From the NCBI RefSeq assembly GCF_000799715.1, contig NZ_JUHG01000019.1, positions 186,001 to 250,000 on the forward strand: a stretch of 64,000 bases of DNA, read 5' to 3'. The stretch's first letter is position 1. Each line of letters starts with the position of its first letter. Below, piece after piece: positions 33,988 to 42,923 of the stretch. Source of the DNA: Martinezella rhizogenes (lineage in GTDB: Bacteria > Pseudomonadota > Alphaproteobacteria > Rhizobiales > Rhizobiaceae). The notes under the pieces were generated by a model. It did not search any database, was not told where the DNA came from, and was given only the letters and a program-made list of their open reading frames with translations. Position numbers and translations under genes: made by a program.

Positions 33988-34700
33988 TTCTCCTCTCCCA
34001 GATAGGCACTGCGCACGCGGGGATGGTTGAGCAAATCCTCACCCGAGCCGGAAAGCGTGACCTCGCCGGTATCCAACACGAAGGCATGATCGGCAATCTC
34101 GAGCGCGCGGTAGGCATTCTGCTCCACCAGCAGCACCGTCACACCCTGCCGATTGATGCTCTGCACCGCATCCAGAACGGTATCGACGATCTGCGGCGCA
34201 AGGCCCATCGTCGGCTCGTCCAGCAGCAGCACGCCGGGCTTGGTCATCATGGCGCGTCCCATCGCGACCATCTGCTGCTCCCCGCCCGACAGCGTGCCGG
34301 CAAGCTGGCGCCGCCGCTCGGCAAGGCGCGGGAAAAGCTCGAATATCTCGTCCAGATCCTGCTTGCGCCCCGTCTTGTCCTTGCGCGCGAAGCCACCGAT
34401 CTCGAGGTTTTCAAACACCGTCATTCGCCCAAACAGGCGCCGCCCTTCCGGGACCTGCGCAAGACCTTCGCGCACCCGCAAATGTGGCGGGAGCGCCGTG
34501 ATGTCCTCCCCCTCGAGGAATACGGCGCCGGATCGCACGTCCCGCAAGCCGCAAAGCGCATTGAGGATCGTGGTCTTGCCGGCGCCGTTCGCGCCGACGA
34601 TGGTGGCGATGGTACCGGATGCGACCCGGAAGCTCGCGTCGCGCACCGCGGCGATCTCACCATAGGCGACGGTAAGGTTTCTGACTTCGAGGGATTTCAT
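33984..34700 (-). CDS. livF: Branched-chain-amino-acid-type ABC importer, ATPase LivF
   Basis: A 238-residue ABC ATPase: Walker A GANGAGKTT, signature LSGGEQQM, Walker B LLLDEPTMGL, and the H-loop region LLVEQN typical of LivF. It powers import with LivG. Its start overlaps the livG stop by four bases, and its stop overlaps the flavin reductase start, so all are translationally coupled. Confidence 0.95.
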   Translation of the reverse strand: MKSLEVRNLTVAYGEIAAVRDASFRVASGTIATIVGANGAGKTTILNALCGLRDVRSGAVFLEGEDITALPPHLRVREGLAQVPEGRRLFGRMTVFENLEIGGFARKDKTGRKQDLDEIFELFPRLAERRRQLAGTLSGGEQQMVAMGRAMMTKPGVLLLDEPTMGLAPQIVDTVLDAVQSINRQGVTVLLVEQNAYRALEIADHAFVLDTGEVTLSGSGEDLLNHPRVRSAYLGEEK

Positions 34701-35512
34701 TCGACGGCCACCTTCCTGTCCGCTTGCGGTGCCCGGACACGGCGACTGCCGAGATAGGCGGCGATTACCCGCTCGTCGGCCTGGATTTCCGATGGCGTCC
34801 CTTCCGTCAGGACTGTGCCGCGATCGATGACGGTGATGCGTTCGGCAACCGCCATCACCACCTTCATGTGATGCTCGATCAGGATGACGGTGATACCGAG
34901 CCGGCTTCGGATCCGTTCGATAAGCTCCACGAGTGCGACACCTTCCGCCGGGTTCATGCCCGCCGCCGGCTCATCGAGCATCAGAAGACGCGGACCGGCA
35001 ACGATGGCCCGGGCAATTTCCAGCCGCCGCTGGTCGCCATAGGAGAGATGCCGGGCAAGCTCGTTCGCCCTGTTTTCGATGCCCGTGAAGGAGAGGATTT
35101 CGTGGGCCTTCTCCCTCGCCTCGCGCTCCTCCCTGCGATACCGGGGCGTGCCGACAACAGCCTGCCATATTGGGCATGACAGCCGGCGATGCAGCCCGAC
35201 CAGAACATTGTCCACCGCCGTCATATCCGGAAACAGCCGGACGTTCTGATAGGTGCGGGCAATGCCGTATCGCGCCACACGATGGGCGGGAAGGCCATCG
35301 ATCCGCTCGCCGGCGAGATGGATGGTTCCGGCGGTAGGCTTGACGAAGGCGGTGATGCAGTTGAACAACGAGGTCTTGCCCGCGCCGTTCGGTCCGATGA
35401 TGGCATGGATGCTACCGGCGGCAATGCTCAGATGAACATTGTTGACCGCATGCAGGCCGCCAAAGCTCTTGTAGAGGCCATCGACTTCCAGAAGGTTTGC
35501 CGTATCAACCAT
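34697..35512 (-). CDS. livG: Branched-chain-amino-acid-type ABC importer, ATPase LivG
   Basis: A 271-residue ABC ATPase: Walker A GPNGAGKTS, signature LSYGDQRRLEIARA, Walker B LLMLDEPAAGMNP, and the C-terminal extension with YLGSR usual in LivG. ATG 35512 overlaps the livM stop by eight bases; the open frame to 35572 lies wholly inside livM. Confidence 0.95.
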   Translation of the reverse strand: MVDTANLLEVDGLYKSFGGLHAVNNVHLSIAAGSIHAIIGPNGAGKTSLFNCITAFVKPTAGTIHLAGERIDGLPAHRVARYGIARTYQNVRLFPDMTAVDNVLVGLHRRLSCPIWQAVVGTPRYRREEREAREKAHEILSFTGIENRANELARHLSYGDQRRLEIARAIVAGPRLLMLDEPAAGMNPAEGVALVELIERIRSRLGITVILIEHHMKVVMAVAERITVIDRGTVLTEGTPSEIQADERVIAAYLGSRRVRAPQADRKVAVE

Positions 35513-37175
35513 GGGAGGCCCCCTTTCCGGCGGAAGCGACCTTGACCGGCCACAGTCCCTCGGCACGGACATGCATCATCACGACGAGCGCCAGACCGTA
35601 GAAGAGGTAGCGGAACTCGCCGAACTCACGCAGCAGTTCCGGCAGGCCGATCAGCACGGCCGCGCCGACCAGAACGCCGGGCAGGCTGCCGAGCCCACCG
35701 ATGACGAGGATCGCCAGTACATTGATCGACACCAGAAGCTGAAACGAGGACGGGAAGACAGAACCAATCAGCACCGCGAAGACGGCGCCTGCCGCCCCGG
35801 CAAAGGCCGCGCCGACGGTATAGGCAACCAGCTTCGAAGCGACCGGATCGATCCCGAGCGCCTGCGCGACATCCTCATCCTCGCGTATGGCAAGCCAGGC
35901 CCTGCCGATGCGCGAGCGCTGAAGCCGCCAGGAGATGAAGGCGACCACGGCCGCAAGCGCCAGCGCCAGATAGTAAAGCTCGGTGGGTTGGTTCAGCACG
36001 ATGTCGCCAAGCATGGGCCGCTTGATACCGATCATGCCTTGCGAACCGCCAAGGATCGGCGCCAGGGCGTCGGAGAGGACGAGAACCCGGACGATTTCAC
36101 CAAGGCCGAGGGTGGCCATGGCCAGATAGTCACCGCGCACGCGCAGCACCGGCAGACCGAAGAGAAAGCCGGCCGTGGCGGCTAAGCCGATCGCAATCGG
36201 TATGGCCAGCCAGAAGGAGATGTCGGCGATCGCCAGCGGCCCATCGGAGCAGAGCAGCGCGATCGTGTAGGCGCCGACCGCAAAGAAGGCGACGAAGCCG
36301 AGATCGACAAGGCCGGCAAGCCCGAGCTCGACATTCAGTCCCATGCCCATCAGCATGTAGAGCGCGACCAGCATGGCAATCTGCGCCACGAAATCGCTGG
36401 TGATCATCGGCAGCAGCAGAACAGCGACCAAAAGTGCTGCAAGCCCAAGCCGCGAATGTCCGTTGCGCTGAGATGTGGGCCGCCGGGATTTCGTGCAGGA
36501 GATTAGCGCTGCCGCAGCGATGAGGATGCCACAGGCCAGCGGATTGAGCCCCATGGAACCGAATGCCGCGCGAGCGAGCGAGGTACCGCCCGGAAGATTT
36601 TGTATCGTGGCAACAAGAACGTCGCGAAACAGACCGGCGATGAGCGCCGTTGCGAGGCCCGTCAGGATCGCGCGGCGCAGATTTATGCTCAGCTGGGCAA
36701 GTCCTGCTCCGGCAAGGGCGAAGACCAGAGAACCCGCCAGGATGACCGCAAAGGACTGCCATGACGCTCTCGCGAAACCGAAGCTCATGGCATTGAGCAG
36801 CATCGGACTGGCGGCCACGAGGATCGTGCGGATATTGGTCGTCGCGACCAGGACCAGCATGAGAATGAGGCAGATGGCGGCGATGAGACCGGCGACAGCG
36901 CCCCAAGCAAATTTGGGCGCTTTGGATAGGCCGATTTCGTCCGCGGCCCTAGCGCCGCAATAGCCGGCAACGCATGCCGTGACCGCGAGCACGATCTGCG
37001 AGAGGGTAAGCATGCCTTCGACGATGAAGCGCTTGTCCATGAGGACATAGGCGCCGATTAGCGCAAAAGCCACGGCAGAAAGACCGGCGAGTACGCCGAT
37101 GCGCAAGGCTTCTCGCGCCGCGCTCCGGCGTTTGCGCACAAGCCTGTAGGATGAGGTGACGACGTTGAAGGACAT
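35505..37175 (-). CDS. livM: Branched-chain-amino-acid-type ABC permease LivM, with long N-terminal membrane extension
   Basis: A 556-residue permease; the usual LivM is about 300-430. Residues about 245-556 form the permease core (LYMLMGMGLNVELGLAGLVDLG, the EAA-like GRAWLAIREDEDVAQALGID). The first 240 residues carry about seven further hydrophobic helices and contain RRAILTGLATALIAGLF, resembling the N-terminal extension of some LivM or a duplicated half-permease. It starts three bases after livH ends. With LivH it forms the membrane channel of the importer. Confidence 0.92.
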   Translation of the reverse strand: MSFNVVTSSYRLVRKRRSAAREALRIGVLAGLSAVAFALIGAYVLMDKRFIVEGMLTLSQIVLAVTACVAGYCGARAADEIGLSKAPKFAWGAVAGLIAAICLILMLVLVATTNIRTILVAASPMLLNAMSFGFARASWQSFAVILAGSLVFALAGAGLAQLSINLRRAILTGLATALIAGLFRDVLVATIQNLPGGTSLARAAFGSMGLNPLACGILIAAAALISCTKSRRPTSQRNGHSRLGLAALLVAVLLLPMITSDFVAQIAMLVALYMLMGMGLNVELGLAGLVDLGFVAFFAVGAYTIALLCSDGPLAIADISFWLAIPIAIGLAATAGFLFGLPVLRVRGDYLAMATLGLGEIVRVLVLSDALAPILGGSQGMIGIKRPMLGDIVLNQPTELYYLALALAAVVAFISWRLQRSRIGRAWLAIREDEDVAQALGIDPVASKLVAYTVGAAFAGAAGAVFAVLIGSVFPSSFQLLVSINVLAILVIGGLGSLPGVLVGAAVLIGLPELLREFGEFRYLFYGLALVVMMHVRAEGLWPVKVASAGKGASHG

Positions 37176-37178
37176 GAG

Positions 37179-38276
37179 TCAGGCCCTCTTTGCGGCAAGC
37201 CGCTCGCCAAGCAGACCCTGCGGCCTGAAGATGAGAATGAGCACCAGCATGCCGTAGCCGATCACATCCTTGAGCTGGTAAGGCGCGGGCAGGCCATATC
37301 CCTCCAGCAGGAGAGCGGGCCCGAGCGCCTCGGCAAGCCCGAGAACCAGACCGCCGAGCATGGCGCCGCCAAGATTGCCGATGCCGCCTAGTATCGCTGC
37401 GGCAAAGCCCTTGATGCCGAGGGAGAAGCCGATGAAGACGGTGATCTGCTTGAAGACCAGCGCGTAGAGGACGCCGGCGACACCGGCCATCGCACCGCCG
37501 ATGGCGAAGGTGAAGACGATGGTGCGGGAGACATCGATCCCCACCAGGGCGGCTGCGTCACGATCTTCGGAAACCGCACGCATTGCCTTGCCGAGGGGAG
37601 TGAGGCGAACCACGGCCGCCAGACCGGCAAGCGCGATCGCCGCGAAGACAAAGGCCACGATCTGCGGAATGGGGATGACGATGCCGGCAAGATTGACCGT
37701 TCCCTCCATCCAGCCGAAGGACGGATAGGCACGGTTGCGGGTGCCGAACAACCCGCGAGCGCCATATTGCAGCACGAAGGACAGGCCGATCGCGCAGATC
37801 AGCGGCGCAAGCGAGCGGACGTGCAGAAACGGCCGGTAGGCAATGCGCTCGATGGTCATGGACACCGCCGCCCCGGTTCCCATGGCGACCGCCAGGACGA
37901 TGGGCAACGCCAGCAGCGGAGCGGCACTGGTCAGGCCGGCATCCGCCAGTGCCAGCGCCGCGAACAGACCAGCAAAGGAGCCAATCATCATCACGTCGCC
38001 ATGCGCGAAGTTGATCATCCTCAATATCCCGTAGACCATGGTGTAGCCAAGCGCGATCAGGGCATAGACGCTGCCGATCGTCAGCCCGAAGACCACGAAA
38101 GAGACGAAATTAGTGAGAGAGTAGGTGCCGGCGGTAACTCCGCCGGCAAGCCCCACCAGGACGACCACCGCCACGGCGATACGGATAGCGAGCATTAGAT
38201 GATCGACCCAGATCGATCGGCGCAGCCATTCCGATATCCCGTCGCTGATCGTCGCCGAAACAGCGCGCGCGTTCAT
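37179..38276 (-). CDS. livH: Branched-chain-amino-acid-type ABC permease LivH
   Basis: A 365-residue permease with about nine helices. Signatures include FVVFGLTIGSVYALIALGYTMVYGILRMINFAHGD at the start of the core, and GKAMRAVSEDRDAAALVGID, the ATPase-contact loop. A cytoplasmic N-terminal stretch of about 50 residues precedes an extra first helix. ATG 38276 overlaps the stop of the binding-protein gene (ATGA); the frame is open to 38384 inside that gene. Confidence 0.93.
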   Translation of the reverse strand: MNARAVSATISDGISEWLRRSIWVDHLMLAIRIAVAVVVLVGLAGGVTAGTYSLTNFVSFVVFGLTIGSVYALIALGYTMVYGILRMINFAHGDVMMIGSFAGLFAALALADAGLTSAAPLLALPIVLAVAMGTGAAVSMTIERIAYRPFLHVRSLAPLICAIGLSFVLQYGARGLFGTRNRAYPSFGWMEGTVNLAGIVIPIPQIVAFVFAAIALAGLAAVVRLTPLGKAMRAVSEDRDAAALVGIDVSRTIVFTFAIGGAMAGVAGVLYALVFKQITVFIGFSLGIKGFAAAILGGIGNLGGAMLGGLVLGLAEALGPALLLEGYGLPAPYQLKDVIGYGMLVLILIFRPQGLLGERLAAKRA

Positions 38277-39514
38277 GGATACATCCGCTTGGGATTTTCG
38301 CCGGGCGCGAAGGACGAGGCATCGTCGCTGACGAATTGCCACACGGCATAGGTTGCAGCGCTGCAATCGCCATAGGCATTGCATGAGAGCATGCCGGTCA
38401 GCCCAGGTACGTTCTTCGAGGCCATCATGGCGTCGAGCAGCGCCTTGCGGCCGATGTAGAGATTGCCCTCGGCATCGGTCTTCGCCGCCGTCTTGATCGC
38501 GTCCAGCGTCAACAATGTTGCGTCATAACCATAGGCGCTGAAGCCGCCGGTGGGCGCTTCGCCGTACTCATCCTTGAATTTCTTCACGAAGACCGGAAAC
38601 CGTTCCGAGAAGAGTTCGGTCGACGGTCCCACAAGGCGAAAGCCGACGATATCCTTGCCCGCCGCCTCGATGACATTGGCGCTGAACACACCTTCGCCAC
38701 CGATCACCGTCGTCTTGGCAAGATCCGGCACTTCCGGGAGCTGGCGCAGAATGAAGCCGATGCTGGAGGTGAAGACCGGGGTGAAGATCAGGTCGGGCTT
38801 CTTGGTGGAAATACGTGTCAGTACTGGACGCATGTCAGAGTCGGTCGGCGAGATTGCTTCGCTGGCGACGACGGTTCCGCCCTTGGCAACAAAATCCTTT
38901 TCGAAGGCCTTCACGAGCTGTTCGGTATAGGGGCTGCCGTCATGGATCGTGGCGACCGTCTTCAAACCGAGCTTCGAGACGGCGTAGTCGACGGTAAAGG
39001 AGGCGCTCAGAAGGTCGTTTGGCACGACGCGCAGGAAGCCCTTGAACTCAGTCGGGCGATCCGCCGCGGTCAATGCGGGAGCGGTGGCACCGATACCGAC
39101 GCTCGGGATCCCGGCATTGGCGAGGATCGGAAGGCCAGCTCGCGCGCCGCTCGAGCAGGTCGGACCGACGACAGCGACGATCTGCTTATTGCCAGCAAGC
39201 TTGGTGGCGGCGGTCTGCCCACCCTCGGCGGTGCATTGTGCATCCTCACCGAGAAGCTTCACCGGGAAATCCAGCACCTTGCCGCCCTGATCCGCGATGG
39301 CGATTTCCGCTCCGCGCAACTCGTCGATACCCTGGTTGGTGTCGCCGCCCGATTGCGACGTGTAGCCCCCGATCAGGATGGGATCGCCCTTGGCGATTTT
39401 TACGACGCCGATATCGTCGGTCACGGGTCCCAGCGTTTCGGCGGAAGATGAAGATACAATGGTCGTCATGAGCAGTGTCGTAAGTGACACCGCTGCTGCG
39501 AATTCTTTCAACAT
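38273..39514 (-). CDS. livK: Periplasmic substrate-binding protein of the Liv-type importer
   Basis: A 413-residue type-I periplasmic binding protein. Signal peptide residues 1-26 (LTTLLMTTIVSSSSAE); the mature part begins with ILIGGYTSQSGGDTNQGIDELRGAEIA. The fold continues with VVGPTCSSGARAGLPILANAGIPSVG and the late YGYDATLLTLDAI. ATG 39514 has AGAGGG upstream. The ligand is not predictable by sight: such proteins bind amino acids, amides, aromatic acids or other organic acids. The pathway genes beside it suggest an oxidisable organic compound. Confidence 0.92.
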   Translation of the reverse strand: MLKEFAAAVSLTTLLMTTIVSSSSAETLGPVTDDIGVVKIAKGDPILIGGYTSQSGGDTNQGIDELRGAEIAIADQGGKVLDFPVKLLGEDAQCTAEGGQTAATKLAGNKQIVAVVGPTCSSGARAGLPILANAGIPSVGIGATAPALTAADRPTEFKGFLRVVPNDLLSASFTVDYAVSKLGLKTVATIHDGSPYTEQLVKAFEKDFVAKGGTVVASEAISPTDSDMRPVLTRISTKKPDLIFTPVFTSSIGFILRQLPEVPDLAKTTVIGGEGVFSANVIEAAGKDIVGFRLVGPSTELFSERFPVFVKKFKDEYGEAPTGGFSAYGYDATLLTLDAIKTAAKTDAEGNLYIGRKALLDAMMASKNVPGLTGMLSCNAYGDCSAATYAVWQFVSDDASSFAPGENPKRMYP

Positions 39515-39632
39515 GTCGTTTCCCTCTGGTTCGATTGTCCCCGTGAGCGTCGTTGCGTTCACGTCATCTGCTGAAATTCCCTGTCTGTCCTTCCGAGACG
39601 CTTTCCTTCCCTATGCGGTCTGTCGTCGGCTT

Positions 39633-40694
39633 CTATCGGCCGATCCTGTCGAGCGGACCCAGCTCCTTTTCGACCAGCGGCAGCACTTCGGCACCGAAGC
39701 GCTCCAGCGAGCGACGCGCGCGGGCGACCGGCATGTCGCCGAACTGGAAGAAGCAATTGTAATGGCTGGGCCAGAGCGTCCTGATTTCGGCGATCAGCCT
39801 TTCAGCGACATAATGGGCGTCGCCGATCAGCAGATTGTCGCGGAAGACCTCAAGTGGCGGCTCGTCCGGAAAGGGTGCGGCAACCACATGCGAGCCATCC
39901 AGGGTCAATACGTTGCTGCGCAATCCATGCACCAGCCTCCCCACCCAGCGGGCACGTTCGGCCGCCTCCAGTGCCTCTTCCTTGCTATCGGTCACATGAA
40001 CATATTGTTGCAGGGCAACCGGCATCGACCGGCCATCCAGACCACCAGCCACCCAGGCTTCCCGCACTTTCTCGGTAATGCCGGGGAGCGCCTGCGATCC
40101 ACGCCAGCCGGCTGTGACGAACGGGATCCCGCCCCATTTTGCGAGCGCCTTCAGGATCGGCGGATGCGGCGAGGTGCAATAGACCGGCGGCATCGGCCGT
40201 TGCTGGGGCCTTACCGTGAAGACGGCTTCCGGCACATTGACGTGGCGGCCCTTCAGCGCCGCGCGACCTTCTGTCAGCGCCTGCTCGACGATACTCCAGT
40301 ATTCGAGGAAGATATCAGTCTTTTCCGTCACCTCTGCGCCATAGCGCTCGAATTCATAAGCCTGGTATCCGGTACCGACGCCAAGAACGGCCCGGCCACC
40401 GCTCAACTGGTCGAGAAGCGCAATCTCCTGCGCCACGCGCATCGGATGGTAAAGCGGCAGCACGACAACACCGGCGCCGAGCTTGATGCGGCTGGTGATC
40501 CCCGCCATGTGCGCGGCGACCATCAGCGGCGAAACGCTGATCGAATAGTTGGTGAAATGATGCTCCGCAAACCAGGCAATCTCGAAGCCGATATCCTCGG
40601 CGAGCCGGACCATGGTGCGCGTGTCCTCGATGATGCCGCCGATCCCTCCCGGATTGTCGCGAAGGCTCATGAGGTTGAAAATGCCGAAATGCAT
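39633..40694 (-). CDS. Luciferase-like (LLM class) flavin-dependent monooxygenase
   Basis: A 353-residue LLM-class protein (MHFGIFNLMSLRDNPGG; WFAEHHFTNYSISVSPLMVAAHMAG; GGRAVLGVGTGYQAYEFERYG). The TIM-barrel family uses reduced FMN from a separate reductase to oxygenate or desulfonate substrates. It is paralogous to the second monooxygenase at 41737 (both share the WFAEHHFTN phrase and similar C-termini), possibly giving a heteromeric or substrate-divided pair. ATG 40694 has AGGGCA upstream. The flavin reductase six genes downstream is the likely partner. Confidence 0.92.
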   Translation of the reverse strand: MHFGIFNLMSLRDNPGGIGGIIEDTRTMVRLAEDIGFEIAWFAEHHFTNYSISVSPLMVAAHMAGITSRIKLGAGVVVLPLYHPMRVAQEIALLDQLSGGRAVLGVGTGYQAYEFERYGAEVTEKTDIFLEYWSIVEQALTEGRAALKGRHVNVPEAVFTVRPQQRPMPPVYCTSPHPPILKALAKWGGIPFVTAGWRGSQALPGITEKVREAWVAGGLDGRSMPVALQQYVHVTDSKEEALEAAERARWVGRLVHGLRSNVLTLDGSHVVAAPFPDEPPLEVFRDNLLIGDAHYVAERLIAEIRTLWPSHYNCFFQFGDMPVARARRSLERFGAEVLPLVEKELGPLDRIGR

Positions 40695-40726
40695 GTTGAG
40701 TGCCCTGCTTTGATTGGGAAAATGGA

Positions 40727-41458
40727 TCAAGCGATGAAGTAGCCACCGCTGATGGCGACGGTTTCGCCGACCATGTACCGGTTCTTCCCCGAGAGGAGGA
40801 AAACGATGACATCGGCGATATCTTCAGGCTCGGCGGCGCGACCGATGGCGGTCTGGGCCGCAAGCTCCGGCAGAAAGCCCGCCGCGCGCGCCTTTTCCGT
40901 CGCGATGCCGGCGGGTGCCACGCCGTTGATGAGGATATTGTCCGGCGCGCAGGCCTCGCCGAGGCTCTTGGTCAGGCTGACCACCGCCGCCTTCATCGCC
41001 GCGTAGTGTGCATTTTTCGGATGGGATTTGAGGGCGTCGATGGAGGCGACATTGACGATGCGCCCGCCGCCATTTTCCTTCATATGCGCGATGACGGCGA
41101 CGGATACGGCGTAGAGGCCACGCACATTGACCGAGAAGCTGAAATCCCAATCCTCGTCGCTGATGTCGAGGATCGGCCGCCTTGGATAGACGCCGGCGCA
41201 ATTGCACAGGCCATGAACGCGGCCCGCTCTGGCGACGACATCGCCGACAAGTGCGGCCGCGCTGGCGCGGGTGGTGATGTCGCCGATGATCGCGAATGCC
41301 GCACCGCCGGAAGCCTCAATCTCGGCAACTACCGCGTCGGCCGCCTTCGGATCGATATCGATGATCGCGACGCGCACGCCTTCCGCCGCAAGCCCGAGCG
41401 AGACGGCCTTGCCGAGCCCGCTGCCACCACCCGTTACAATCATGGTCTGGTTCTTCAT
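40727..41458 (-). CDS. Short-chain dehydrogenase/reductase, first gene of the Liv operon
   Basis: A 243-residue SDR: TGGGSGLG nucleotide motif, CNCAGVYPRR, catalytic S/Y/K (VASIDA, HYAAMKA). The Asp after strand 2 (IIDIDP) suggests NAD. Two SDRs in one operon imply two alcohol/ketone steps or different stereochemistry. ATG 41458 is chosen over 41482 because GCGGGG precedes it. It is divergent from the second monooxygenase, with 278 bases holding the shared promoter region. Confidence 0.9.
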   Translation of the reverse strand: MKNQTMIVTGGGSGLGKAVSLGLAAEGVRVAIIDIDPKAADAVVAEIEASGGAAFAIIGDITTRASAAALVGDVVARAGRVHGLCNCAGVYPRRPILDISDEDWDFSFSVNVRGLYAVSVAVIAHMKENGGGRIVNVASIDALKSHPKNAHYAAMKAAVVSLTKSLGEACAPDNILINGVAPAGIATEKARAAGFLPELAAQTAIGRAAEPEDIADVIVFLLSGKNRYMVGETVAISGGYFIA

Positions 41459-41610
41459 GATACCCCGCTTGGCCGGCCTCACCTTGCCGGTTTCGAATGT
41501 CGATGCGGGACTGTCTCCGGTCTTTGGATAATCAGCAAACGATCTCTTCTCATGACCCGATAAGCGCAGACGCTATGACAAAGCAGACTGAAGCTGTACT
41601 GTCGTGCACA

Positions 41611-41623
41611 TTAGATAAGCTAA
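41611..41623. promoter_or_regulatory. T-N11-A dyad, candidate LysR box in the divergent region
   Basis: TTAGATAAGCTAA has perfectly matching half sites TTAG and CTAA and fits the T-N11-A LysR consensus. It lies about 150 bases upstream of the SDR start and 114 bases before the monooxygenase start. The LysR gene three kilobases away (42924) is the natural candidate to bind it. Confidence 0.4.
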
Positions 41624-41736
41624 TTTGTGGGCCGATCGATCCATGCCTATCATTTGGGCTATCTGGCGAATGCCGGAGAAAATCAAATGCCGTCCGCGCC
41701 GAGACGCAGGACGGGGCTAGGGAAAGAGACAAAAAC

Positions 41737-42810
41737 ATGGTCAAGCTCGGCCTCTTTAACCTGATGGGGCTTTACGACAGGAACACATCGCCGGCCTCCG
41801 TGGTGAAGACGACGGTCGACGCGGTAAAAATGGCCGAGGATTTCGGCTTCGATGTCGCATGGTTTGCCGAGCACCATTTCACCAATCATTCGATCTGCCC
41901 GTCCTCCATGCTCATGGTTGCCCATTGCGCCGCCGAGACCAAGCAGATCCGGCTGGCGCCCGCCGTGCTCGCGCTGCCTTTCTACGATCCGCTGCGGCTG
42001 GTGCAGGAGGCCGCCTTCACTGACCTCCTGACGCATGGCCGGCTCGTACTCGGACTGGGTTGCGGCTACCAACCGCACGAATTCGAGCGGTTTCGCGTGC
42101 AGCCGCAAGAGCGGCATTCGATCATGCTGGAAGCCTGGACGATCCTCGAACAGGGGCTGACCGCCGGCGTCGTCGAATTCAGCGGCAGGCACTTCTCCAT
42201 CCCTCGCACCGAACTCTCCATGCGTCCCTTCGGCCTTGCCATGCCGGACGTCTTCGTCGCCACCAGCCACCCCGATCCGATCGCGCGCATGGTGCGAGGC
42301 AATCACACGCCGTTCATGAGCTTCGGTCATCGCGGCCTGAGCGCAGCGCGGAGTTTCAAAGACAGGATCGCCACAAGCTGGGCCGACGCCGGAGGCAACC
42401 CCGACACCATGCCGCTCGCCGTGCAGCGTTATGTCTACGTCACCGAGGACCGCGACGATGCGCGCCATGCAGCCCAGTGCGTGCGCGATCTCGCCCGCGC
42501 GGCCGTGCCGCTTTCGACGGCCGACCCCAAGCGTGACGGCCCCTTCCTACGCCTGATGCCCCTCAACGACGAGCCACCGCTTGACGATTTCCTCGACAAC
42601 GCCGTCATCGGACCGGCAAGCTATTGCGCGGAAAAGCTCGCCGGGGAAATCAAGGCTCTCAAGCCGACACACCTCTCCTGCTTCATGGGCTTTGCCGGCA
42701 TCGGGCGCCGGGAAACGCTCGCCTCCATTGAGCGCTTCGGCTGCGAGGTTATCCCCCAGCTCGAGGGCCTCGTGGACCTGCGCAACACGACGTTAAGGGA
42801 TGCCGCATGA
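41737..42810 (+). CDS. Second luciferase-like flavin-dependent monooxygenase
   Basis: A 357-residue LLM protein (MVKLGLFNLMGLYDRN; WFAEHHFTNHSICPSSMLMVAH; GRLVLGLGCGYQPHEFERF). It is clearly paralogous to the 40694 enzyme. The start at 41737 follows GGGAAAGAG at eight bases; a frame open to 41497 is not needed. It is transcribed away from the operon and overlaps the following LysR gene's longest frame (ATGA), so it and the regulator form a small unit. Confidence 0.92.
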   Translation: MVKLGLFNLMGLYDRNTSPASVVKTTVDAVKMAEDFGFDVAWFAEHHFTNHSICPSSMLMVAHCAAETKQIRLAPAVLALPFYDPLRLVQEAAFTDLLTHGRLVLGLGCGYQPHEFERFRVQPQERHSIMLEAWTILEQGLTAGVVEFSGRHFSIPRTELSMRPFGLAMPDVFVATSHPDPIARMVRGNHTPFMSFGHRGLSAARSFKDRIATSWADAGGNPDTMPLAVQRYVYVTEDRDDARHAAQCVRDLARAAVPLSTADPKRDGPFLRLMPLNDEPPLDDFLDNAVIGPASYCAEKLAGEIKALKPTHLSCFMGFAGIGRRETLASIERFGCEVIPQLEGLVDLRNTTLRDAA

Positions 42811-42923
42811 ACGAACGCCCCTTTGGAACCAACGTGCTGGGAGAGGCGATCGCGATCGCCACGAATGATCTGGTGCCGACTGCACCGCAGGACTGCCAGC
42901 CATCCGGAGGTTCGGGGCGCCGC

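Noticed and set aside
41683..42468. 261-residue minus frame opposite the second monooxygenase
   Set aside because: The plus-strand LLM protein explains the sequence; the opposite frame has an unlike composition and no motif.
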